From positions 1 to 14,490 of the forward strand of contig JAZQWZ010000139.1 of assembly GCA_045632625.1 (NCBI GenBank): DNA of 14,490 nt. The letters run 5' to 3'. Shown here piece by piece: positions 1-5,236 of this stretch (positions within the stretch are counted from its first letter, which is position 1; each line of letters starts with the position of its first letter). The stretch is from Scatosoma sp045632625 (GTDB lineage: Bacteria; Bacillota; Clostridia; Christensenellales; Borkfalkiaceae). The notes beneath the pieces are model-generated. The model saw nothing but the letters and a program-made list of their open reading frames with translations. It was not told where the DNA came from and made no database searches. The position numbers were made by a program, and so were the translations under genes.

Positions 1-423
1 TACTTCCGTTCCGCAAACCGTACACGTTTTGCTATCGTACCCTTGTGCCGTGCACGTAGCCGCAACCGTTGTTACCGTACCCCAAACGTGATTGTTGGAA
101 ACAGGCGTGTAATTGCTCTTTTCTTCTTCACCGCAAGTTGCACACGTTCTCACGTCATAACCTTGCGCTTTGCAAGTAGCCGCTACCGTAGTTACAGCGC
201 TCCACTTATGCCCGCTGTTCACGTAATTATATTTTTCCGTCGTGCCACAGCTACTGCAGGATTTTTGCGTATACCCATCCGTCGTGCAGGTCGGCTCTAC
301 CGTTGTAGGCGTCCCCCACTTATGGCTTGCTGGTTTATAATTTTCTTTTACTTCCGTTCCGCAAACCGTACACGTTTTGCTATCGTACCCTTGTGCCGTG
401 CACGTAGCCGCAACCGTTGTTAC
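1..423. repeat. Exact 75-bp direct repeat inside the lipoprotein gene (1-75 and 349-423)
   Basis: Bases 1-75 and 349-423 are identical. The offset is 348 bp, exactly three protein units (38+38+40 residues). The copies encode the same 25 residues of units 7 and 4. Flanking bases differ to the right of each copy; the left side of the first copy is outside the window. Other units share protein pattern but differ at many codon positions, so this pair was duplicated or homogenised recently. Confidence 0.93.
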
Positions 424-912
424 AGGGCCCCATTTATGGTCGTTGGTCGTTGCCACGTAGTTGCTTTTTTCTTCCACGCCACAAACCGAGCACGCCCTTT
501 TGTCGTAGCCTTGGTCTTTACACGTAGGTGCTACTTTTTGTATTTTATCCCATTTGTGGGTAGCAGGTACGAAGTTATCTTGTTCTTCCGCCCCGCAATC
601 TTTACATTTTTTAATATCGTAGCCCTGTTCCGTGCAGGTAGGTGCTACTTTTTTAGGCTTTTCCCATTTATGCGTTGCGGGCACAAAATTTTCCTTTGCT
701 TCTTCCCCGCAAGTTTCACAAACGCGTACGTCATACCCATCCGTCGTACACGTTGGCTCTACCTTTTTAGGCTTGCCGTAAGTATGTACGTGCGGTGCGT
801 GTTCTATTTCATAAATACTCGCCGAATAGTACGCCGAGCACGACGCAAAACCGCTCATTGCCACTACGGCAAACAGCGTTAAGAGTGCCATTTTTAACCA
901 GTTTCTTTTCAT
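1..912 (-). CDS. Cys-rich tandem-repeat lipoprotein (partial, 3' end off the left edge)
   Basis: The frame is open from ATG at 912 to base 1 (304 residues, no stop), so the C-terminus lies outside the window. The N-terminus is a lipoprotein-type signal: MKRNWLK, a hydrophobic stretch, then FASC with Cys25 as the likely lipidated residue (Phe at -3 is slightly off consensus). From residue 43 on there are seven units of 38-40 residues (starts about 43, 81, 119, 159, 197, 235, 275; the last cut by the edge). Each opens with His-x-Trp or a variant and carries Cys-x9-Cys-x2-Cys-Gly, ending near N-Y/F. One His and three Cys per unit could bind a metal, but this is inference. Similar Cys repeats occur in surface proteins of gut Clostridia; no enzymatic domain is visible. 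An AGGAG site 7 bases before the ATG supports the start, and the gene has its own promoter. It was read on the minus strand; the long plus-strand frame here is a shadow. Confidence 0.82.
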   Translation of the reverse strand, partial: MKRNWLKMALLTLFAVVAMSGFASCSAYYSASIYEIEHAPHVHTYGKPKKVEPTCTTDGYDVRVCETCGEEAKENFVPATHKWEKPKKVAPTCTEQGYDIKKCKDCGAEEQDNFVPATHKWDKIQKVAPTCKDQGYDKRACSVCGVEEKSNYVATTNDHKWGPVTTVAATCTAQGYDSKTCTVCGTEVKENYKPASHKWGTPTTVEPTCTTDGYTQKSCSSCGTTEKYNYVNSGHKWSAVTTVAATCKAQGYDVRTCATCGEEEKSNYTPVSNNHVWGTVTTVAATCTAQGYDSKTCTVCGTEV

Positions 913-945
913 AATCGTTCTCCTAGGAAACTTTTTGTAATTTTT

Positions 946-974
946 ATTATACGCTCTTTAAAAAAAAATTGCAA
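946..974 (-). promoter_or_regulatory. Promoter of the repeat lipoprotein gene
   Basis: Read on the minus strand: -35 TTGCAA (974-969), 17-base spacer with a run of nine T, -10 TATAAT (951-946). It lies about 34 bases before the start codon and after the terminator of the upstream gene, so the lipoprotein is an independent unit. Confidence 0.75.
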
Positions 975-1000
975 GCATTTGCCACATTTTTTTACAAAGT

Positions 1001-1030
1001 AAAAAGGCAGACACTTCCGCCCGCCTTTTT
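1001..1030 (-). terminator. Terminator after the DUF6809-like gene
   Basis: AAAAAGGC (minus strand) pairs with GCCTTTTT across a 14-base loop, directly after the TAG stop at 1031-1033. The stem is short in GC but ends in five T, giving a plausible intrinsic terminator that also separates this gene from the lipoprotein gene. Confidence 0.6.
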
Positions 1031-1300
1031 CTATTCGTCTTCCGTTAAAATTTCCATCATCATTTTCGCCCCTGCCCGAAACCCACGACGGTATTGTTGC
1101 TCCATTTGATAGGCAAGCTGTTTACCGCTATCGCCTTGTATTTCCATATACAGCTCGCGCTGTTCTCTCGACAGTGTAGCGTAAAACCGATGCGCGCGCT
1201 CATGCTCTTGCCTGATATCTTCCGCCGTCCGCTCCGTAAAAACCCACGCGTTCTCATTATCTTCACCGTTATAAAGCTGACATATCAAACTGTTTTCCAC
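1031..1300 (-). CDS. Small helical protein, DUF6809-like
   Basis: An 89-residue acidic, probably all-helical protein with no signal peptide or membrane segment. Its layout recalls the DUF6809 family of small Firmicutes proteins: an N-terminal LYNGE motif, a central charged helix with LSREQRELY, and a C-terminal FRAGAKMMMEIL helix (family members typically end in GF-x-LGA-x-LM-like motifs). The function of that family is unknown and the assignment is from memory of the pattern, not a search. The start is GTG at 1300-1298, supported by AAAGGAG about 9 bases upstream. It has a near-consensus promoter whose spacer contains one copy of a palindromic repeat, and it is divergent from an XRE regulator, so repression by that regulator is likely. 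Alternative: an unrelated hypothetical with similar helices. Confidence 0.72.
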   Translation of the reverse strand: MENSLICQLYNGEDNENAWVFTERTAEDIRQEHERAHRFYATLSREQRELYMEIQGDSGKQLAYQMEQQYRRGFRAGAKMMMEILTEDE

Positions 1301-1332
1301 TTCTTTTCTCTCCTTTCACAGCTCTCCTATTC

Positions 1333-1361
1333 AGTATACGCCACATATTTGTTGCAGTCAA
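1333..1361 (-). promoter_or_regulatory. Promoter of the DUF6809-like gene
   Basis: Minus strand: -35 TTGACT (1361-1356), 17-base spacer, -10 TATACT (1338-1333). Transcription would start near 1326, leaving a short leader with the AAAGGAG site. This is one of the strongest promoters in the window by sequence. Confidence 0.82.
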
Positions 1362-1382
1362 GTATTTTCCACATATTTGTGG
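1341..1382. promoter_or_regulatory. Probable operator: two copies of CCACATATTTGT
   Basis: CCACATATTTGT occurs at 1341-1352 and 1369-1380, 28 bp apart. The second copy is a full palindrome (CCACA-TATT-TGTGG, 1369-1382); the first lacks the last two bases. Copy one fills the -35/-10 spacer of the minus-strand promoter; copy two lies just upstream of its -35 and within about 30 bp of the XRE start codon. This is the layout expected for an autoregulating XRE repressor that controls both divergent genes. I could not fix a convincing plus-strand promoter; TTGCAG (1352-1357) with TATTTG (1374-1379) is a weak candidate that would also be covered. Confidence 0.68.
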
Positions 1383-1408
1383 TAAAATAATTGAAAAGGA
1401 AAAAAGTT

Positions 1409-1621
1409 ATGGCAACGAATTACGGAACAACAATGAAAGAGTTGCGTTTAGAGCGTGGGTTATCCCTACGACAAGTAGAAAACGCAACAGGAATTTCCAA
1501 TCAAAACCTGTCGCGTTGGGAAAGAAACGAAGTGATGCCCAGCGTCGACGCTTGCGTTTTGCTTGCAAAATTTTACGGTGTGTCTATTGAAGAGTTAATC
1601 GGCATTACCACTATCCGCTAA
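1409..1621 (+). CDS. XRE-family transcriptional regulator
   Basis: A 70-residue protein that is essentially a single Cro/C1-type helix-turn-helix domain: an initial helix with MKELRLERG, the HTH with LRQVENATGIS and the recognition helix NQNLSRWERNE, then the usual MPSVDACVLLAKFYGVSIEEL helices. There is no effector domain. An upstream in-frame TTG at 1391 would add six residues (MKRKKV), but the purine-rich AAAGGA at about 1395-1400 is ideally placed 8 bases before the ATG at 1409, so I use the ATG. It is divergent from the DUF6809-like gene and shares with it the repeated palindrome that is its likely binding site. It ends at a strong bidirectional terminator. Confidence 0.9.
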   Translation: MATNYGTTMKELRLERGLSLRQVENATGISNQNLSRWERNEVMPSVDACVLLAKFYGVSIEELIGITTIR

Positions 1622-1639
1622 AATTCAACATAAAAAATT

Positions 1640-1669
1640 CACCCTGCGTACAGTTCGCAGGGTGTTTTC
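1640..1669. terminator. Bidirectional terminator between the XRE gene and prfA
   Basis: A perfect 9-bp stem CACCCTGCG (1640-1648) / CGCAGGGTG (1656-1664) with a 7-base loop. On the plus strand it is followed by TTTT; on the minus strand by AATTTTTTA. It ends the XRE gene and the prfA operon, whose last codons face each other here. Confidence 0.88.
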
Positions 1670-1677
1670 CATTTCTT

Positions 1678-2748
1678 TCAATTTTCTTGCGACGAAAGCA
1701 ACGCTTCTCTATCGGCGATTTGCAAAGCTTCCACCATGCTGTCAATATCCCCCGTCATAAACGCGTCGAGATTATATTGACTAAGCCCGATACGGTGGTC
1801 GGTAACACGGCTTTGCGGGAAGTTATAGGTACGGATACGTTCGCTTCTATCCCCCGAGCCTACCATGCTCCTGCGGTTTTCTTCACGCGCTTTCGCGCTT
1901 TGACTATTATAAAAATCGTATATACGCGAGCGCAACACCTTGAACGCGCGTTCCTTGTTTTTCAGTTGCGAGCGTTCGTCTTGACAGGTCACGACAATCC
2001 CCGTCGGGAAATGGGTAATACGTACCGCCGACGCCACTTTGTTGACGTTTTGTCCGCCTGCACCGCCCGAGTGGAATATGTCGATACGGATATCCTTATC
2101 ATTGATTTCCACGTCGATTTCTTCCGCTTCAGGCAGTACCGCCACGGTAGCCGCCGAAGTGTGAATTCTGCCCTGTGTCTCGGTAGCAGGTACGCGTTGA
2201 ACACGGTGTACACCGCTTTCGTATTTGAGCATTTTGTACGCGCCTGCGCCCGTCACGTTATACACGGCTTCCTTTACACCGCCCAGCTCCGTTTGCGCCA
2301 CGTCCATTTCTTCCACACGCAAACGATGGTTCGCGCAGTAGTTCAAATACATACGGCACAGCTCTGCGGCAAACAGCGCCGCTTCTTCGCCGCCCGTGCC
2401 TGCGCGCACTTCTAAAATACAGCTTTTTTCGTCGTTTTTATCCTTGGGCAAAAGCAAAATTTTCAATTCGCCGACAATCTCCGCCAAGCGGTCTTTGCAC
2501 GCGTACGCTTCGTCAAAAAACAATTTTTTCATTTCCGCGTCCGTTTCACTTTCCGCCGTTTCAAACGCCGCGTCCATTTCCGCTCGCGTTTGTAAATACT
2601 CTTCGTATTTTTGCGCCGTTTCCGTTAAATCCGCCTGCTCTTTGGAAAGCTTTTGCCACGCGGAAGTGTCCGAAAGCACGTCGGGATCGCCCAGCTTTTC
2701 GGATAATTCTTGATAGCGTTTATAAATACTTTCCAACTTTGTCAACAT
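1678..2748 (-). CDS. prfA: Peptide chain release factor 1
   Basis: A 356-residue class I release factor that reads UAA and UAG in the ribosomal A site and triggers peptide release. The N-terminal helical domain (about 1-100) is followed by the RAGTGGEEA segment, the codon-recognition motif PAT at 187-189 (RF1 type; RF2 has SPF) and the universal GGQ at 231-233 in HSGGAGGQNVNK. Length is normal for RF1. The ribosome site AAGGG lies upstream of the ATG, and the gene starts 16 bases after the stop of the PrmC-containing fusion gene, whose C-terminal domain should methylate Gln233. No frameshift or missing motif. Confidence 0.98.
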   Translation of the reverse strand: MLTKLESIYKRYQELSEKLGDPDVLSDTSAWQKLSKEQADLTETAQKYEEYLQTRAEMDAAFETAESETDAEMKKLFFDEAYACKDRLAEIVGELKILLLPKDKNDEKSCILEVRAGTGGEEAALFAAELCRMYLNYCANHRLRVEEMDVAQTELGGVKEAVYNVTGAGAYKMLKYESGVHRVQRVPATETQGRIHTSAATVAVLPEAEEIDVEINDKDIRIDIFHSGGAGGQNVNKVASAVRITHFPTGIVVTCQDERSQLKNKERAFKVLRSRIYDFYNSQSAKAREENRRSMVGSGDRSERIRTYNFPQSRVTDHRIGLSQYNLDAFMTGDIDSMVEALQIADREALLSSQEN

Positions 2749-2764
2749 ACTTTTTCAGCCCTTA

Positions 2765-4594
2765 TTAGGTAATAATTTTCACGTAGCGTTCCACGTCGTT
2801 AAAATCTTTCATAATAATCGAATAGGAACTGCCCTTAAACATTTTCGCCACCGCTTGCGCCTGCCCCTTGCCCACTTCCATGATCATCGAGCCGTTGCGG
2901 TTTAAATACTTAAACGCATCCTGCGCAATACGGCGGTAAATATCCAAACCGTCCGCACCGCCGTCCAACGCCAAACGCGGTTCAAAACTTTTCACTTCCC
3001 TTTGCAATGTGTCGATTTCCGCCGACGGAATGTAGGGGGGATTGCTAACGATTACGTCAAATCTACCGCGCAACCGCGTGAACAAATCCGATTGAATAAA
3101 CAAAACGTCCGCTTCGTTGGCTTGTGCGTTTTCTTTGGCGAGCGCCAACGCTTCTTCGCTGATATCCACTGCCGTAACTTTTACTTTTTTGCCCTGCTTT
3201 TCCGCTTCCTTAGCAATGGCGATAGCAATCGCGCCGCTGCCCGTGCAAAGGTCTAAAACGGAGTATCCGTCTTCCAAGGCATTTGCTACCATCACCGCCA
3301 TTTCTTCCGTTTCGGGACGAGGAATTAACACGCGTTCGTCCACCTTAATCGTATATCCGCAAAAATCCGTATCACCGATAATATACCAAAGCGGTCTGCC
3401 CGTCATGCGCTCGTCGGCAATTTTGAAAATGCCCTTGGCTTCCGCGCGCTTAATCAAGCGTTCCGTCGCAGTTACCGCACTCTTAGGAATACCCAAGCTA
3501 AGCGCAAAAATCCATTCCGCATCCTCGCCGTCGATATTTTGCTTGGCAAAGCGTTCTTTCATATTTTTCAAAAGCACGCTCATCTTCCCGCCCAACGCAA
3601 ACGATTGCGTGGGATAATTAGGGTCTTCGTCCATCTTCAAAACGGTGGTAAACGCCGTAATCGCACATTCGATCATACCGTCTTCCGGCTCACGCGTGGT
3701 CAAGCGTTGGAGTAAAAGCCCCGGCCATTTGAAAATAAGGAAAAACTTACTGTGCGTTTTGGCAAGCAAACGCAAAATTTCATAGGAAACGCCTGCCACC
3801 ACGGGCAACAATAACAATTTAAAGAACACGCGGAGCGCATTATCCACCGCCGCCTTTCCCGTATACAGCCAGCCCGCCACAAACACGTTGGCAAGCGAGA
3901 ATACCAAAATGCTGACAATCATTACCAAAAACAAAAAGGTAGTACCGCATCTATCGTGCACGCGCGAGCAAGTACGCACGTTTTCTATGGTAAGCGCTTT
4001 GCCCTGTTCATAACAGCTTATCGTTTTGTGTTCCGCGCCGTGGCACATAAACACGCGCTTTAACGACGGTATCAGCGAAATGATTAAAATGTAGCCTACG
4101 AACACCAGCAAGCGCAAACCGCCTTCGATTAAGTTAAACCACACGCTTTCCAAGCCCGTACTCGTTTTATCGAACGGAAATAACCCTGCCAGCGTTTGCG
4201 GCAGCCATATAAACAGCACCACGGCAAGCACTACGCCAAGTAAGATAGAGATAAACCCTACCAAATCCCCTAAATTGATATGGAATTTTTGTTCCACCAG
4301 CTTTTCCGCTTTGGATGGTTGTTCTTCTTCCTCAGGGAATGCCACGTCCGCACTGCGCAAGAGCACGCGGTTACCGTCAATGAGCGAGTGAATAAAGTTT
4401 ACTACGCCGCGCACAAACGGCAAACGGAAAAATTTGCGTTGCTTTTCGGGGGGCGTTAACCGCTCCGATTCTATTTGAATATGGTTTTCGGGATCGCGCA
4501 CGGCAGTTACCATAGCCGTTCTGCCACGCATCATAATCCCTTCCATAACGGCTTGCCCGCCGATGGAAACTCGTTTTTGTTTATTATCTTTCAT
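2765..4594 (-). CDS. prmC: Fusion protein: DUF1385 (YqhQ-like) membrane domain + PrmC release factor methyltransferase
   Basis: One uninterrupted 609-residue frame. Residues 1-330 match DUF1385: IGGQAVMEGIMMRG near the N-terminus, HGAEHKT at 185-191, RCGTTF at 215-220, and about four membrane segments (near 111-131, 154-177, 219-243, 254-274). Residues about 338-609 are PrmC, the SAM-dependent methylase of the GGQ glutamine in release factors: an N-terminal helical substrate domain, IPRPETE, the SAM-binding DLCTGSGAIAIA (about 448-459) and the catalytic NPPYIP at 518-523. In most Clostridia these are two adjacent genes. Start choice: ATG at 4594 with AAAGGG 8 bases upstream; a GTG at 4627 in frame would put that ribosome site inside the gene. 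An internal ATG at 3583, preceded by a G-rich GGGCGGGAAG, would give a free PrmC of 272 residues, close to normal length. DUF1385 function is unknown (annotated as a putative metal-dependent enzyme). Confidence 0.93.
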   Translation of the reverse strand: MKDNKQKRVSIGGQAVMEGIMMRGRTAMVTAVRDPENHIQIESERLTPPEKQRKFFRLPFVRGVVNFIHSLIDGNRVLLRSADVAFPEEEEQPSKAEKLVEQKFHINLGDLVGFISILLGVVLAVVLFIWLPQTLAGLFPFDKTSTGLESVWFNLIEGGLRLLVFVGYILIISLIPSLKRVFMCHGAEHKTISCYEQGKALTIENVRTCSRVHDRCGTTFLFLVMIVSILVFSLANVFVAGWLYTGKAAVDNALRVFFKLLLLPVVAGVSYEILRLLAKTHSKFFLIFKWPGLLLQRLTTREPEDGMIECAITAFTTVLKMDEDPNYPTQSFALGGKMSVLLKNMKERFAKQNIDGEDAEWIFALSLGIPKSAVTATERLIKRAEAKGIFKIADERMTGRPLWYIIGDTDFCGYTIKVDERVLIPRPETEEMAVMVANALEDGYSVLDLCTGSGAIAIAIAKEAEKQGKKVKVTAVDISEEALALAKENAQANEADVLFIQSDLFTRLRGRFDVIVSNPPYIPSAEIDTLQREVKSFEPRLALDGGADGLDIYRRIAQDAFKYLNRNGSMIMEVGKGQAQAVAKMFKGSSYSIIMKDFNDVERYVKIIT

Positions 4595-4630
4595 AAGAAT
4601 AACCCTTTCTCTAAGGAAGTTAGGCACAAC

Positions 4631-4658
4631 GACATATTGCGCCGTATTTTGCAGTCAA
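4631..4658 (-). promoter_or_regulatory. Candidate promoter of the DUF1385-prmC-prfA operon
   Basis: Minus strand: -35 TTGACT (4658-4653), 16-base spacer, -10 TATGTC (4636-4631), with a start near 4624 and the start codon at 4594. It lies entirely within the 28-bp repeat copy nearest the gene. rpmE upstream ends in a strong terminator, so a promoter is needed in this gap. The -10 is poor, so this is inference from position. Confidence 0.45.
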
Positions 4659-4783
4659 TTTGACGTAGGAAAATACAAGTAAGACGCGGAGCGTGCGGAT
4701 TGCGCGACGGGCGCGTACATAGACGTACGCAACCAAGCGCAAACGCAAACGCGACAAAGTATTGCGCCGTATTTTGCAGTCAA
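4635..4783. repeat. 24-bp direct repeat (4635-4658 and 4760-4783) bracketing a structured 101-bp spacer
   Basis: The two 24-bp copies, read on the plus strand from TATTGCGCCG to GCAGTCAA, are identical, and both carry TTGACT on the minus strand. The spacer contains a perfect hairpin GCGTAC-atagac-GTACGC (4713-4730) within a looser TTGCGC/GCGCAA pair, and copy one overlaps an interrupted inverted repeat GTATTTT...AAAATAC (4644-4650 / 4670-4676) with GTCAA-t-TTGAC at its centre. The 4595-4828 gap holds no credible gene; the only frame through it is Arg/Leu-rich, and the two repeat copies fall in different frames of it (125-bp offset). Confidence 0.85.
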
Positions 4784-4788
4784 AAATG

Positions 4789-4818
4789 AAAAAAGGCTTT
4801 AAGCGCATACTTAAAGCC
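4789..4818 (-). terminator. rpmE terminator
   Basis: Minus strand: GGCTTTAAG, loop TATGCG, CTTAAAGCC, then TTTTTT. A perfect 9-bp stem with a clean T run, about 10 bases after the rpmE stop. Confidence 0.93.
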
Positions 4819-4828
4819 CACTTCATAC

Positions 4829-5035
4829 TTAGTTAAGACCGTATCTCTTTTTGAACTTATCAATACGTCCGCCGGTATCAACCAATTTTTGTTTACCCGT
4901 GAAGAAAGGATGGCAGTTGCTGCAAATATCCACTTTCATCACGTCGCCTTCTTTCGTAGTACCCGTCTTGAACGTAGCACCGCAAGCACACGTAACGGTA
5001 ACTTCATGATACTTAGGATGAATGTCCGCTTTCAT
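4829..5035 (-). CDS. rpmE: 50S ribosomal protein L31 (zinc-binding, C+ type)
   Basis: A 68-residue L31 of the large ribosomal subunit, part of the bridge between subunits. It starts MKADIHPKYHEV and carries the four zinc ligands of the C+ form, Cys16-x-Cys18 and Cys38-x2-Cys41, followed by HPFFTGKQK and the conserved end RIDKFKKRY. The zinc form is often replaced by a zinc-free paralogue under zinc starvation; none is in the window. The ribosome site AGGTG stands 7 bases before the ATG. It is a single-gene unit with its own near-perfect promoter and its own terminator, next to the DUF1385-prmC-prfA genes as in many Clostridia. Confidence 0.98.
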   Translation of the reverse strand: MKADIHPKYHEVTVTCACGATFKTGTTKEGDVMKVDICSNCHPFFTGKQKLVDTGGRIDKFKKRYGLN

Positions 5036-5078
5036 ATATTTTCACCTCGCTGTTTGTTTTTCATTTTTGTACGGACTA

Positions 5079-5107
5079 ATTATACCCCTTTTTTTCATAC
5101 TCGTCAA
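5079..5107 (-). promoter_or_regulatory. rpmE promoter
   Basis: Minus strand: -35 TTGACG (5107-5102), 17-base spacer, -10 TATAAT (5084-5079). Start near 5072 gives a leader of about 37 bases with no visible riboswitch. Confidence 0.88.
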
Positions 5108-5136
5108 CTGTTTTTAACGCAATTTGTAAAAAATAC

Positions 5137-5165
5137 TTGCAAATTTACGTAAAATAAGGTATACT
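5137..5165 (+). promoter_or_regulatory. Promoter of the MDR-yfcE operon
   Basis: -35 TTGCAA (5137-5142), 17-base spacer, -10 TATACT (5160-5165); start near 5172. The spacer holds a perfect 10-bp palindrome TTTACGTAAA (5144-5153). ACGTAAA recurs at 5180-5186 and 5200-5206 in the leader, and GTTCGC (5172-5177) pairs with GCGAAC (5212-5217). These could be regulator sites or leader structure. Confidence 0.78.
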
Positions 5166-5236
5166 AATCTTGTTCGCATACGTAAAAAGCAAATTTTGCA
5201 CGTAAATTCACGCGAACGGTAGGACAGCGAGCGTTT

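Noticed and set aside
1..800. CRISPR-like or satellite array
   Set aside because: The period (114-120 bp) is a whole number of codons, the units are coding and degenerate, and there are no short constant repeats with unique spacers.
43..882. Long plus-strand open frame (279 codons) over the lipoprotein gene
   Set aside because: It is the complement of the repeat gene; it has no ribosome site, an odd Arg/Phe/Cys-rich composition, and the minus frame has signal peptide, RBS and promoter.
1391..1408. TTG start giving a six-residue longer XRE protein
   Set aside because: The purine-rich ribosome site lies inside this extension and is ideally spaced to the ATG at 1409.
1687..2415. 242-codon plus-strand frame opposite prfA
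   Set aside because: A shadow of prfA, which has all RF1 motifs on the minus strand.
4595..4627. GTG start at 4627 for the DUF1385-PrmC protein
   Set aside because: It would place the AAAGGG ribosome site within the coding region; the ATG at 4594 fits the family start.
4620..4826. 68-codon minus-strand frame between rpmE and prmC
   Set aside because: It begins within the rpmE terminator, is Arg/Leu-rich, has no ribosome site, and the two direct repeats fall in different frames of it, arguing against coding.
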